The notes: generated from the sequence alone by a model not told the origin. A stretch of 64,000 nt of DNA from Yersinia similis (GCF_001053095.1 NZ_CGBP01000008.1:62001-126000); one strand, 5' to 3'; positions 19,897 to 30,157 are shown, numbered from the stretch's first letter. Translations and numbers: made by a program.

Positions 19897-20245
19897 CTAC
19901 TCATAAAGCGCCACCTCGACCAAACAGCTCATCGCATTTGGGCCTTGAGTCAATCGAGATGTCACAATATCCAGAGTCAATACATTTGGGTTACCGGATT
20001 GTTCAATTTTATGCCGTTTGCCCCCAAAACCAGGTTCAAACCAGGCTTCGGTTGCCATCAATACTACCCCACGGGTAACCCCATCAGTAATACTGACCCC
20101 CGCCAGACAGTGACCGCGTAAGTTGCTAACCTGGACCTGACTGCCTTCGGTAATATCACGGCTGGCCGCATCCAGCAGATGCATATACAGCGTTTCACGA
20201 CCTGCGGTTTTATTGCTCTGAGCCAGTGGGGCGGCATATAGTCAT
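19897..20245 (-). pseudogene. bisC: Remnant of BisC/TMAO-reductase-type molybdoenzyme (C-terminus only)
   Basis: About 115 codons encode the C-terminal cap domain of a biotin sulfoxide/TMAO reductase: AGRETLYMHLLDAA, RGHCLAGVSITDG, GNPNVLTLDIVTSRLTQGP and LVEVALY are typical of this molybdopterin-cofactor family. The catalytic domains are missing and the reading frame is closed upstream by a stop (about 20246), so this is a dead fragment. There is no sign of the deleted part between it and galR. In E. coli no such gene lies here. Confidence 0.8.
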
Positions 20246-20409
20246 TTTTGGCGATGTCGCGATAGCAAACAAACGCGACAAGCCATCCTGCTAATCTCCT
20301 TTTCTTTGGTTTTTCTTACTAAGTTGCGACCATCCCCCCTTGCGGGCAATCCTATTTTCCGCAAAACTGAGTGATGTAAGCGGTTACCCTGAGGATCTCT
20401 AAAACAAAA

Positions 20410-21432
20410 ATGGCCACTATAAAGGATGTTGCCAAGCTGGCGGGGGTTTCCGTCGCAACGGTATCTCGTGTTATAAATCATTCCCCCAAAGCCAGTGAAG
20501 CATCACGCGTGGCAGTGTGCAAGGCTATGGAACAACTGCAATACCACCCAAATGCCAACGCCCGAGCATTGGCGCAACAATCGACAGAAACGGTCGGTAT
20601 GATTGTGTCTGATGTATCGGACCCCTTCTTCGGTGCGATGGTGAAAGCCGTCGAACAAGTCGCGTATGCCACCGGTAATTTCCTGTTAATTGGCAACGGT
20701 TACCATGATGCCGAAAAAGAGCGTCAGGCCATCGAACAACTCATTCGCCACCGCTGCGCTGCGCTGGTGGTACATGCCAAAAAATTATCCGATGACGAAC
20801 TGACGTCATTAATGGAACAAATTCCTGGCATGGTGTTAATTAACCGCACCTTACCGGGCTTCGAACCCCGTTGTATCGCATTAGATGACCGCTATGGCGC
20901 CTGGCTGGCAACTCGCCATCTCATCCAGCAGGGGCACAAACGGGTAGCGTTCATTTGCTCCAATCATCAGATTTCTGATGCGCTTGACCGGATGCAAGGC
21001 TATTTGGATGCGTTGAAAGAATTTGATCTCCCGGTTGATGAGCGTTTAATTACCTACGGCACCCCCGACGAACTCGGCGGTGAGCAGGCAATGACCGATC
21101 TACTCGGCCGTGGTAAACACTTTACCGCGGTAAGCTGTTATAACGACTCAATGGCGGCCGGGGCGTTATCGGTTCTCAGTGATAACAGTATTGATGTGCC
21201 ACAGGAGATTTCACTCATCGGTTTTGATGATGTATTAATCTCCCGTTACTTGCGCCCACGCCTGACGACAATCCGTTACCCAGTCGTTGCGATGTCCACT
21301 CAAGCCGCTGAGTTGGCGCTCGCATTGGCCAACAACACACCGTTACCCGAAATTACCAATATGTTCAGCCCAACGCTGGTTCGCCGTCACTCGGTGGCCA
21401 GCCCGCCAAGCCTACGGGATGACGCCGATTAA
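20410..21432 (+). CDS. galR: HTH-type transcriptional repressor GalR
   Basis: LacI-family repressor of galactose transport and metabolism genes. The protein has 340 residues. The N-terminal helix-turn-helix and hinge (MATIKDVAKLAGVSVATVSR, then SYHPNANARALAQQ-type hinge) is nearly that of E. coli GalR, followed by the sugar-binding core. Its 3' end overlaps the convergent lysA gene by 4 bp, the same arrangement as in E. coli. Confidence 0.96.
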   Translation: MATIKDVAKLAGVSVATVSRVINHSPKASEASRVAVCKAMEQLQYHPNANARALAQQSTETVGMIVSDVSDPFFGAMVKAVEQVAYATGNFLLIGNGYHDAEKERQAIEQLIRHRCAALVVHAKKLSDDELTSLMEQIPGMVLINRTLPGFEPRCIALDDRYGAWLATRHLIQQGHKRVAFICSNHQISDALDRMQGYLDALKEFDLPVDERLITYGTPDELGGEQAMTDLLGRGKHFTAVSCYNDSMAAGALSVLSDNSIDVPQEISLIGFDDVLISRYLRPRLTTIRYPVVAMSTQAAELALALANNTPLPEITNMFSPTLVRRHSVASPPSLRDDAD

Positions 21433-22691
21433 ACGCGTTCCAAGTCAATCAATTCTTCAATAGTTTGACGGCGGCGGATCAAGCGCGGTTGGCCCTTTTC
21501 AAACAGCACTTCAGGTAATAACGGGCGGCTGTTGTAGTTAGATGACATCGAAGCGCCGTAAGCGCCCGTATCATGGAAGACCAGATAATCGCCAATGACC
21601 GCAGCAGGCAGAGCAAGGGTCTCCACGCCTCCGCCCTCTTGCTGAGTGAAGACATCGCCAGATTCACAAAGTGGGCCAGCAACCACGGTATCAATCAGCG
21701 GAACTGACGTCAGGTCGCGCCCATCCGCAGGAAGCAATGAAATATGGTGATAACTGCCATACATCGCTGGGCGCATCAGATCGTTAAATCCGGCATCAAC
21801 CAAGACATAATGCCGGCGCCCCATATCCTTAACAGCACGAACCTGAGCGATCAATACACCTGACTCTGCGACCAGGAAGCGGCCTGGTTCAATTTCAAGG
21901 CTAACCGGGTGGCCCAAATGAGCAGCAATTCGCTCTCTGGCGCTATTCCATAACCCATAATAGTGTTCAGTATCAATCACATCATCGCCAAACTGATAGG
22001 GGATCGATAACCCACCGCCAGCGGAGATAGCACTGATATCCTGCCCTAAGGTAATCACTTGCTGAACCATGGCATCACAGACTTGCTCAAGGTGTTGATA
22101 ATCGACACCTGAGCCAATGTGCATATGAATCCCCACCAGTGTTAAACCATAGTGTTCAATCTTCTTGATTGCACGAGGGAGTTCTTCATGCCAAATGCCG
22201 TGTTTGCTGTTTTCACCGCCAGTATTGGTTTTCTGGCTATGCCCATGACCAAAGCCCGGATTGACGCGCAGCCAAACAGGGTGACCCGGAGCCTGCTGCC
22301 CCAGTTGATCCAACATATCGATAGACCCGGCATTTACCGGGATATTCAATTCAGTAACACGTAATAATGTCGCTTGATCCAGTAAATCAGCCGTGAAGAC
22401 AATTTCGGCAGGTTCCTGCCCTGGTTGATAACCCGCGTGCAATGCACGCTCGATTTCACCCAAAGATACCGAATCAACCTTAACGCCTTGCTCACGCATC
22501 AGGCGCAGAATATGGATATTCGAACAGGCTTTTTGCGCGAAGCGGATAACATCAAAATGGCGTAATTGATTAATACGCTCAGCAATAATATCACCATCAT
22601 AGGCCCACACCGGGCAACCAAAACGCTCAGGCAAGGCAATCAGATTTTGGGCAGTCAGTGCTGAAGAACTGTCATTCAGTGCGCGTGGCAT
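21429..22691 (-). CDS. lysA: Diaminopimelate decarboxylase
   Basis: PLP enzyme that decarboxylates meso-diaminopimelate to L-lysine, the last step of lysine synthesis. The 420-residue length fits. The PLP lysine is in FAQKACSN (about residue 54), followed by HIHIGSG-type phosphate-binding residues (GIHMHIGSGVDY), EPGRFLV and the C-terminal CESGDVF motif. It is transcribed divergently from lysR with 214 bp between the starts, where LysR should bind and activate lysA. Confidence 0.97.
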   Translation of the reverse strand: MPRALNDSSSALTAQNLIALPERFGCPVWAYDGDIIAERINQLRHFDVIRFAQKACSNIHILRLMREQGVKVDSVSLGEIERALHAGYQPGQEPAEIVFTADLLDQATLLRVTELNIPVNAGSIDMLDQLGQQAPGHPVWLRVNPGFGHGHSQKTNTGGENSKHGIWHEELPRAIKKIEHYGLTLVGIHMHIGSGVDYQHLEQVCDAMVQQVITLGQDISAISAGGGLSIPYQFGDDVIDTEHYYGLWNSARERIAAHLGHPVSLEIEPGRFLVAESGVLIAQVRAVKDMGRRHYVLVDAGFNDLMRPAMYGSYHHISLLPADGRDLTSVPLIDTVVAGPLCESGDVFTQQEGGGVETLALPAAVIGDYLVFHDTGAYGASMSSNYNSRPLLPEVLFEKGQPRLIRRRQTIEELIDLERV

Positions 22692-22905
22692 AGGTATTTC
22701 CTAATTGTGTTAGCCATTAATGTTCGAGCTCATCAATGTGCTGAATAATGTACCAAATAATATCTAAATAATGAGCTGCGAAAATGACTCCGCGAATACC
22801 TCATTATTAACATTGTGGATTTGTTAGGAAAATATCTATTTACCCTTAGTCTATTCATTTATGATATGGGTTGAATTGATCAGTTCACGTTTCAGGAGTG
22901 TAAGA

Positions 22906-23847
22906 ATGCCTGCGATTTCCTTACGACAAATCGAGATTTTTCATGGCGTCATGACAACGGGCAACCTGACTGAAGCGGCGTTGTTACTGCAAACATCACA
23001 ACCGACCGTCAGCCGTGAATTGGCCCGCTTTGAGCAATTGGTGCAACTCAAGCTTTTTGACCGGGTACGTGGCCGCCTTTATCCTACCGTGCAAGGGCTG
23101 CGGTTATTCGAAGAGGTTCAGCGTTCATATTATGGTTTGGATCGTATCAAACAGGCAGCTGAAGGTATCCGCCAATTTCAACATGCCCAACTCTCCATTG
23201 CCTGCCTGCCCGTCTTTTCTCAATCGTTACTCCCCGCGGTATGTAAACCCTTTATTGACCGCTATCCAGAGGTCAGCCTGAATGTCATTCCGCAGGAATC
23301 GCCATTATTGGAGGAGTGGCTTTCAGCCCAACGTCATGACTTAGGGCTAACAGAAAATACCCAAACACCCGCGGGTACCCAACGCCATACCCTTATGACG
23401 GTCAATGAAGTTTGCGTATTACCTGCCGATCACCCGTTGCGAGAGAAATCGGTGCTGACACCACAGGATTTCAGCGGGGAAAATTTTGTCAGCCTGTCAG
23501 TCACCGACAGTTACCGTCAGCTATTAGATAACCTGTTTGCGGAGGAAAGGGTCACCCGCCGATTAGTTATGGAGACCCACAGTGCAGCATCTGTTTGCGC
23601 CATGGTGCGTGAAGGGGTGGGGGTATCGATAGTCAATCCCCTTACCGCACTAGATTACCTTAGCAAAAGCTGTGGCTCGGGGGTTTGTGTCCGGCCATTC
23701 AGTGTCGACATTCCTTTTACCGTTAGCTTAATTCAGCCATTACATCGCCCATCATCCACCTTGGTCGATACGTTTGTCGGGCACTTAAAACAGCAGACAA
23801 CGCTTTTCCAACAGCGTCTGGCAACAGTCATTGCCCCTGCGTGCTAA
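22906..23847 (+). CDS. lysR: LysR, activator of lysA
   Basis: Founding member of the LysR family; activates lysA when diaminopimelate is available and lysine is low. The start at MPAISLRQIEIFHG (313 aa) is preferred to an upstream ATG at 22861 because AGGAG lies 7 bases before it and it matches the E. coli start. The N-terminal winged helix-turn-helix contains TEAALLLQTSQPTVSRELAR; the effector domain is complete (VSIVNPLTALDYL). Divergent from lysA. Confidence 0.96.
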   Translation: MPAISLRQIEIFHGVMTTGNLTEAALLLQTSQPTVSRELARFEQLVQLKLFDRVRGRLYPTVQGLRLFEEVQRSYYGLDRIKQAAEGIRQFQHAQLSIACLPVFSQSLLPAVCKPFIDRYPEVSLNVIPQESPLLEEWLSAQRHDLGLTENTQTPAGTQRHTLMTVNEVCVLPADHPLREKSVLTPQDFSGENFVSLSVTDSYRQLLDNLFAEERVTRRLVMETHSAASVCAMVREGVGVSIVNPLTALDYLSKSCGSGVCVRPFSVDIPFTVSLIQPLHRPSSTLVDTFVGHLKQQTTLFQQRLATVIAPAC

Positions 23848-24214
23848 GCCATTTTATTCCCAATAGTACGCGCGCGGGAAAACGTAAATAGACACAGCAA
23901 CAAACCCATGACCGCCAGTGCCGCGGCGGCCAGCGGCACCGCCGTCAAACCAAGACCTTTGGCAATCACAACGCCCCCGACCCACGCCCCTAAGGCATTG
24001 CCCACATTAAAGGCCGCAATGTTCAGCGTTGACACCAGATTAGGGGCTTTTTTACCATAAGCGACGACATTAATTTGCAACGCAGGCACTGCGGAAAATG
24101 CGGCTGCTGACCATAAAAATAGTGTAACTTCCGCCGCCAACAGTGAATAACTGGTCCAACTAACAAGCTCCCAGTCAGACAATATCCACCCACACTCAGT
24201 GGCAGGCAGATCAA
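23844..24214 (-). pseudogene. C-terminal remnant of an MFS efflux transporter
   Basis: The last ~112 codons of an AraJ/YdhP-like major facilitator protein: about three or four membrane segments with the stretch AFNVGNALGAWVGG, typical of the C-terminal half of this group. The N-terminal 270 or so residues are missing. A short related piece in another frame (reading towards 24214) shows that the upstream part was deleted or frameshifted. Its stop codon overlaps the lysR stop region. The 330 bp beyond it hold no gene. Confidence 0.75.
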
Positions 24215-24505
24215 TTTACCGCCAATAATGATTCATTAATGGACACGGTGTAGTGAGTAGAATTAAGAGGTAAGACAATCAAAGTCACTGCTTCAGGTAA
24301 AGAGAGAACGGTGATCTCAAGTAACAAGGATATTACATAAATTGACGAATCATAACCAGTTAATGAATGACGTTATAAATAGCCTGGTAAGTAAAAACAC
24401 GTTAATTCACACGCAACGTATATGAAATAATCAATAACTCGATGCTATCGCTGATAATAAAAATAGGTTTGATGATGTAACAAACCTGTTAGCTCTATTA
24501 TCGAC

Positions 24506-24537
24506 AGCACTTCATATCGATAGCACTTCATATCGAT
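24506..24537. repeat. Perfect 16-bp tandem duplication
   Basis: AGCACTTCATATCGAT occurs twice head-to-tail, with a third degraded partial copy running into the 3' end of the LysR-type gene. It lies in the otherwise empty stretch between the MFS remnant and that gene. Confidence 0.8.
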
Positions 24538-24543
24538 AGCATC

Positions 24544-25452
24544 TCACTTCATTGTCGATAACCACTGAGGATTTGTGGCAAACCACTCAACCAAAAAATC
24601 CAGCATCGTTCTTAATGTGGTTGGCATTTGTCGGCGCGAAGCATAAATACCATAAATACCCATAGCCTGCGGTTGATAATCTGGTAATAACTTAATTAAC
24701 TCACCACGGACAATATACGGTGCTACAGAATAGATCGGCTGCAAGGTGACACCCGCGCCCTCTAAAGCTCCACTCAGTAAAACTACTGATTCATTCGCAC
24801 TCAAATTGCCACTGACGGCAACAGATGATTTCACCCCCAACCGATCAAAATGCCATAAACTCTCACCGAAGTAGGAGTACGTCAGGCAGTTGTGTACCGT
24901 TAAATCTTGTGGGCTTTCGGGAATACCTTGGACAGATAAATAAGCGGGTGAGGCACAGACGACTGAATAACAAGTTGAAAGAGGACGAGCAATTAAGTTG
25001 GGATCTAATTCATTCGTAATCCGTAGCGCCAGATCAATACGTTCTTCAACTAAATTGATCGCCCGGTTATTCATCTGTAAATCAACAGCGACCTGTGGAT
25101 AACGGCGTAAATACTCAGCAACCGCAATAGCCAGAGCACTCTGCCCAAGAGATTGCGAACAACTGATACGTAGCAAACCGCGCAACTCTTCACTTTCCTG
25201 CCCCTCAACCAGATCCATATCCTGAGCAAACTCAAGCATACGTCGGCAGCGCTCAAGCGTCGCCTCACCGGCATGTGTCAGGCTCAATTTACGGGTTGTC
25301 CGATGCAATAAGCGCGCCCCCGCCCATTGCTCCATCTGAGCCAGATAGCGTGTCACCATTGCCCTAGACATCTCCAAAGCCTCTGCGGCGGCGATCATAC
25401 TCCCCCGCTCCACAATCGCGACAAAAACCTGTGCTGCGGTGACTCTATCCAT
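24544..25452 (-). CDS. LysR-family transcriptional regulator
   Basis: Protein of 302 residues with an N-terminal winged helix-turn-helix (VERGSMIAAAEALEMSRAMVTRYLAQME) and a standard LysR substrate-binding domain (about 90-295). It belongs to the group related to DsdC/AaeR-like short LTTRs, but the target is not known from sequence. It diverges from the exported MBL-fold gene with about 106 bp between starts, so by the usual LTTR rule it probably controls that gene and the DsbA-fold gene behind it. Confidence 0.85.
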   Translation of the reverse strand: MDRVTAAQVFVAIVERGSMIAAAEALEMSRAMVTRYLAQMEQWAGARLLHRTTRKLSLTHAGEATLERCRRMLEFAQDMDLVEGQESEELRGLLRISCSQSLGQSALAIAVAEYLRRYPQVAVDLQMNNRAINLVEERIDLALRITNELDPNLIARPLSTCYSVVCASPAYLSVQGIPESPQDLTVHNCLTYSYFGESLWHFDRLGVKSSVAVSGNLSANESVVLLSGALEGAGVTLQPIYSVAPYIVRGELIKLLPDYQPQAMGIYGIYASRRQMPTTLRTMLDFLVEWFATNPQWLSTMK

Positions 25453-25558
25453 GATTGGCTCGATTTATGCAACAAATAATTGCTCATTATCGGGTTTTTC
25501 TATCGATATATGCAATCTATTATCTATCACATACCCCACGACCAACAGGACATCAAAC

Positions 25559-26446
25559 ATGTTAAATAAAACGCTATTACAAATCACCTTTACAAGCCTC
25601 GTGGCTTTTTCCACCATCACCACAGCAGCCACCACTGAACCGTTGAAAATGGAAGTCTATAACCCTGGCGAAAAAAGTATCTTCCCAGTGTCTTCTGAAA
25701 TTATCAGTGGAAAAACCGAAGTGGTGCTGATTGATGCGCAATTTCAGCGTAATGATGCCGAAGCCTTGGTAAAAAAAATCCAACAAAGCGGTAAGAAATT
25801 AACCACCATTTACATCAGTCAGGCAGACCCCGATTTCTATTTTGGTTTGGATGTCATCGCTAAAGCCTTCCCACAAGCTAAGGTGATCGCAACACCACAA
25901 ACTATCGAAGAAATTAAGGCAACCAAAGACGGAAAAATGGCTTATTGGGGCCCCATTCTGAAAGAGAATGCTCCCACAGCCGTGATTATTCCACAGCCTC
26001 TACAAGGCAAGAGCTTCACCGTAGATGGGCAACAAATTGAAGTTGAAGGCTTAGATGGCCCATCACCTGAGAAAACCTTTGTCTGGATCCCATCACTGAA
26101 AGCGGTGGTTGGTGGTGTCGCCGTTTCCGGTAATATCCATCTATGGGTTGCGGATACCCAAACCCCAGAGTCACGCGAGAATTGGCTAACAACGCTGGAA
26201 AAAATTAAAGCACTCAAACCGGCGATCGTCGTCCCAGGGCATTTCCTCGGTAACGCCCCACAAACTTTAGAATCGGTGACATTTACCCAAAACTATTTAA
26301 CGACGTTAAATACGGAAATTCCTAAAGCAAAAGATTCTGCTGAGCTGATCGCAGTGATGAAGAAGCATTACCCTGAACTGAAAGACGAATCAAGTTTGGA
26401 ATTAAGTGCAAAGGTATTGAAAAACGAAATGAAATGGCCTCAGTAA
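25559..26446 (+). CDS. Exported MBL-fold protein with altered metal motif
   Basis: Protein of 295 residues with an N-terminal signal peptide (about residues 1-24, ending TTAA). The start at MLNKTLLQITF was chosen because it begins the signal peptide; a TTG-free upstream extension in the same frame is not needed. The metallo-beta-lactamase fold is recognisable from VLIDAQF, the loop at residues 87-96 and the later PGHFLG. At 87-96, however, the usual T-H-x-H-x-D-H-x-x-G is replaced by S-Q-A-D-P-D-F-Y-F-G, so the normal first metal-site histidines are missing. It may bind a single metal, another ligand, or be non-catalytic. It is probably regulated by the divergent LysR protein. Confidence 0.8.
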   Translation: MLNKTLLQITFTSLVAFSTITTAATTEPLKMEVYNPGEKSIFPVSSEIISGKTEVVLIDAQFQRNDAEALVKKIQQSGKKLTTIYISQADPDFYFGLDVIAKAFPQAKVIATPQTIEEIKATKDGKMAYWGPILKENAPTAVIIPQPLQGKSFTVDGQQIEVEGLDGPSPEKTFVWIPSLKAVVGGVAVSGNIHLWVADTQTPESRENWLTTLEKIKALKPAIVVPGHFLGNAPQTLESVTFTQNYLTTLNTEIPKAKDSAELIAVMKKHYPELKDESSLELSAKVLKNEMKWPQ

Positions 26447-26559
26447 GAATCAGCACATGTAATAGAGAAATAAATGCAATAAAACGGCAAACATCATCAA
26501 ACGGTAAGTTGAATCAGTCGTAAATTGAATTGCTAAAAAGAAGCACAGAGGAACACACT

Positions 26560-27204
26560 ATGTTCGGTACAACATTGCACTATATTTTCGACCCACTATG
26601 TGGATGGTGCTATGGCGCAGCCCCCTTGGTGCAAACAGCTCAAAATATTCCAGGCTTGACGCTGGTATTGCACGGGGGTGGCATGATGTCTGGTACAAAC
26701 CGCCGCCAGATTAATAGCCAATGGCGCAGCTATGTTATGCCCCATGATAAACGTATTGCAGAATTGACCGGACAGACTTTTGGCGACAATTACTTCAACC
26801 AATTACTGAATGATACTTCGGCAATAATGGATTCTACACCCCCTATTACCGCCATTTTGGCCGCAGAGGAACTGGCGGGTGATGGAGCTAAAATGCTGCA
26901 TCGTATCCAACTGGCGCATTATGTTGAAGGCCGTCGCATTGCCGATACCCCCGAACTAACCGTGCTCGCCACAGATATTGGCCTGAATACAGAGGCTTTT
27001 ATTAATGCTTTTAACATCGCCCAAAAACATGCTGCACAACATATTGCGGAAAGCAGAACCTTGTTAGCAAAAGTGCAAGGGCACGGCTTCCCAACATTTA
27101 TATTGCAAGATGCTGCGGGCACGATGGCGGTTTTACCCGCAGGCGATTATTTCGGTAATCAACCTGGTTGGATTAATAGGTTAACTAACGCAGTGAATCA
27201 ATAG
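26560..27204 (+). CDS. DsbA-fold thioredoxin-like protein (CGWC)
   Basis: Cytoplasmic-looking protein of 214 residues without a signal peptide. The N-terminal [15 protein letters not shown] contains a thioredoxin-type C-G-W-C active site, as in the FrnE/DsbA-like oxidoreductase group, followed by a helical insertion and the cis-proline loop GFPTFIL near residue 175. The ATG was chosen because AGAGG lies 8 bases upstream; an in-frame TTG further up is weaker. It follows the MBL-fold gene by 113 bp in the same direction and its 3' end overlaps the dead chemoreceptor gene by 20 bp. The substrate is unknown. Confidence 0.8.
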   Translation: MFGTTLHYIFDPLCGWCYGAAPLVQTAQNIPGLTLVLHGGGMMSGTNRRQINSQWRSYVMPHDKRIAELTGQTFGDNYFNQLLNDTSAIMDSTPPITAILAAEELAGDGAKMLHRIQLAHYVEGRRIADTPELTVLATDIGLNTEAFINAFNIAQKHAAQHIAESRTLLAKVQGHGFPTFILQDAAGTMAVLPAGDYFGNQPGWINRLTNAVNQ

Positions 27205-28891
27205 CAGCGACCGCGCTCTCCTTTGCTAATCGTAGAGGAGAGCGTTTTTCTACAGGTAAACAAAAGCGAGCCACTGACCGATTAAGCTGTAAAGTCTGCT
27301 GTTGTAAGACTTCTGATGCGTGTGCAGATTGCTCAACCAATGCTGCATTCTGTTTTGTTGCGTCATTAATCATCTCTACCTGCGCGGCCATCGCCTCAAT
27401 TCCTTTACTTTGATAATGTGATGCAGTAGTTATTTCCGCCATTAAATCGGTGACTTTCTTCACCACATCAATAATAGCCTGTAAATTCTCACCAGAACGA
27501 TTAACCAACGAGACCCCCGCAGAAACTGAGTTGGCAGAACGCTGAATAAGGCGCTTAATATTTTGTGCTGAATGGCCACTTTGGTGAGCCAATGTACCGA
27601 CCTCACGTGCCACTACAAAGAACCCACGCCCGTGTTCACCTGCATGAGCGGCTTCAATTGCTGCATTTAATGCCAAAATATTGGTCTGAAAAGCAACCGA
27701 CTCAATGAGCGTAATAATTTCGCTTATCTCCCGTGAACCCGTGGAAATATCGGCCATTGAACTCACCACATTAGACATCATCTCTCCTCCTTCGCTGGCC
27801 GTATCTCTAGCTTCATTCACCAGATGATTCGCCTGCTCGGCACTCATGGAGTTTTGTTTAACCCTGACGGTAAGCTGCTGCATACTTTGCGCCGTCACCG
27901 CCAATGATTGAGTTTGTGAGTGCGTTTGTTCAGAGAGACGATGGTTATCAGTCGTAATCTGGTTCATACCGGTCAGGATCACCTCAGCACCTCCTCGAAC
28001 CTGGCTAACCAATGCAACTAGCCCTTCTTGCATATGCCGTACGCTATAAGTTAGTTGCCTAATTTCTCGGCAAGCAAAAGACGTGTCTTCAATACGGTAT
28101 GATAAATCCCCGGCAGCAATCTTATTGATACGTGAGATAAGGTGGTTTAAGGGTGCAATCATCCAACGGGTGACACCTAGCCAGGCAGAGAAAGCCAGTA
28201 CCAACAATATGGCCAGAGCACCAATAATGATCTGTTTAGCTGAAGACAGTGAGGACAAGAGTTGCTCATCCATCACACTGCTGCCCTTTTCATTTTCCTG
28301 TAAATAACGGTAGTACTTCTCGGTAAAGTCGCTCTGAAAGCCCTGGATAGGTACTTCAAAGAAGGTATCAATATTGTGCTTTTGCGCTAACCCCTGCGCT
28401 AGTTCAACCAGCCCCTGATACAACCAACTGATGGTAGCTCTCCTTAAGTTCACTCAATTCTTGTCTTGCCTACTGTCTTGGGCGGAAACCGCCTGCAACT
28501 GCAGATAGCTGTCCTGAGATTGCTGCAAGGACTGCAATGCCTCATTGAGAAGACTTTGCCAACTGCCTTCAGAGCCGGTCTCTTTATCTTCCATATAATA
28601 GATACCAGCACGATTCAGTTTGTCACTGGCAATTAATAGTTCTATCCGCGCACGATCCATCAACGCCTCTTGCTGATGATTACGGTGTGTTATCTCTACA
28701 TTCGTTTTGGTACTATTTAAAATATGAGATAAATAGCCTATGGAGAAGATCTGCAACAAAGAAAACAGACTAATCACTAAAGTAAAACCAAATAATATTC
28801 CCAATCTAGATTCAGAAAACGAAAATTTACTTATAATGTAGCCAAGATATTTTTTAAACACATAATTCATGCGTGAAAACATTTTATTCAC
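27185..28891 (-). pseudogene. Methyl-accepting chemotaxis protein interrupted by an in-frame TGA
   Basis: Two open stretches in the same frame (28891-28454 and 28453-27185) are separated by one TGA codon at 28456-28454; together they give a 568-codon chemoreceptor. The first part has TM1 (about residues 30-52) and the start of a Tar-like four-helix sensor. The second part finishes the sensor ([13 protein letters not shown]), then TM2, HAMP and the signalling domain with [21 protein letters not shown]. The hairpin tip is divergent ([15 protein letters not shown] instead of the usual FAVVA-EVR-LAQRS), and no C-terminal receptor pentapeptide is seen. Drift in the tip fits relaxed selection. Read-through or a sequencing error are the alternatives. 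Confidence 0.8.
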
Positions 28892-29036
28892 ATTTGGTCA
28901 TAATAGATATATCCATGCTAGCAGTTCAATATGACAGATATATTTCAGCAACAACATCATTATACTGTGACAGCTAAATAAAATTAATGAGGTCATTTAA
29001 TACTCGTCATAAATTATCAATCACAACCACCACATG

Positions 29037-29513
29037 TTATATATTAGCACGAACTAGTAATCGAGTACTATTAACCGGATGCCCTTGAGATTGCTCGATC
29101 AAAATAGTATTAGCATCCAAACGATAAAAAATTGGATGACTTACATCATAAGGAGTGTTAAGGAAGTCACTAAGAATTTTATCTTCATTATCGACGAAAT
29201 AAATGGACAGCATCTTAACATAGAAAATATTATTATTAGCATTATGGATATCAAATAGAACATTGCATCTGGCTTTTACTTGGTCGCGGTCATCATAAAC
29301 ATCCACAGACGATTGTATCGAGCGATTAATAATATTGATACGGGAAAAAGCATGATAATTACCACTATCAGCACTTAATAGATAATTTTCTTCCCAGTAA
29401 CCTTCAAGATTTTTCATCGGATGTATATAAGCATAAATAACGCCAATCGTTGTGCCTATCCCTCCTCCGAGTAGAACAGACAGTAATATCGGATAAATTA
29501 TTTTTTTTCGCAT
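29037..29513 (-). CDS. ToxS-like single-pass periplasmic partner protein
   Basis: Protein of 158 residues with one N-terminal membrane segment (about 5-28, ILLSVLLGGGIGTTIGVIYAY) and a periplasmic domain rich in beta-type sequence containing a single cysteine. It overlaps the preceding ToxR-like gene by 16 bp and has its own GGAGA ribosome site within that gene, so the two are translated together. The size, topology and pairing match ToxS, TcpH and PsaF/MyfF, which stabilise membrane-bound winged-helix activators. The assignment rests on architecture, not on clear sequence identity. Confidence 0.6.
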   Translation of the reverse strand: MRKKIIYPILLSVLLGGGIGTTIGVIYAYIHPMKNLEGYWEENYLLSADSGNYHAFSRINIINRSIQSSVDVYDDRDQVKARCNVLFDIHNANNNIFYVKMLSIYFVDNEDKILSDFLNTPYDVSHPIFYRLDANTILIEQSQGHPVNSTRLLVRANI

Positions 29514-30157
29514 ACCAGTTCGTCTCCCTGACGTTTACAAACAACATAGCCACCATCTTTTCTCTTTTTCAGTAAAACATAAGGATATTTCTGATAAACA
29601 GATAAAAACTTTTTATCGTGTACCTTATCCAAATTAATTAATATAGGCAAAGAGTTAACGTCTACTAATTTCACTTGATAAAAGTTCAAAGCCACATTAA
29701 AAAATATGAAGAAGAAAATAACGCCAAGTATAAATAGGCTACCTCTATAAAATGACACTTTTCCTTTTAAAAAAGATATTGTCATTTTATCCACAGTAGA
29801 GCCTATTACTTCAACTTTATCATAATGTTGATATTGTTCTTCACCCTCTATGAAGATTTCAGGTTTAACACCTATACGATACCCCTTTTTGGGAATAGTA
29901 ATCACTAACTCATGCTTTTTATCATCAAGTGCATGACGTAGATTACTGATCGTCTGAGTTAAGGTATTATCAGTAACATAACTCCCCTCCCATAATCTCT
30001 TTTCAATATCCTCCCTTGACATAGACTCTGGATAATAGTCACAAAGTAAAGATAACAGTTCTGATTCTTTGTTTCTTATTTTAGTTACCTTTCCATTCCT
30101 ATCAATCGTTCTTTTTTGTGGGGTAAAAAAAATATCATTAATAACTATTGTATTCAT
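29498..30157 (-). CDS. ToxR-like transmembrane winged-helix transcriptional regulator
   Basis: Protein of 219 residues. Residues about 5-100 form an OmpR/ToxR-type winged helix: LLSLLCDYYPESMSREDIEKRLW, then NTLTQTISNLRHAL (recognition helix) and IPKKGYRIG (wing). One membrane segment follows (about 136-158), and a short periplasmic tail contains two cysteines (VCKRQ, LVCEKK) that could form a disulfide. This is the ToxR/TcpP/CadC/PsaE plan. With its ToxS-like partner it lies next to the T2SS island and diverges from the pilotin gene across an AT-rich 287-bp region, so it may control the secretion genes; that is inference. Confidence 0.8.
   Translation of the reverse strand: MNTIVINDIFFTPQKRTIDRNGKVTKIRNKESELLSLLCDYYPESMSREDIEKRLWEGSYVTDNTLTQTISNLRHALDDKKHELVITIPKKGYRIGVKPEIFIEGEEQYQHYDKVEVIGSTVDKMTISFLKGKVSFYRGSLFILGVIFFFIFFNVALNFYQVKLVDVNSLPILINLDKVHDKKFLSVYQKYPYVLLKKRKDGGYVVCKRQGDELVCEKK

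Noticed and set aside
19788-20078. A 96-codon plus-strand reading frame near galR
   Set aside because: It is antisense to the bisC remnant, whose protein similarity explains the open frame.
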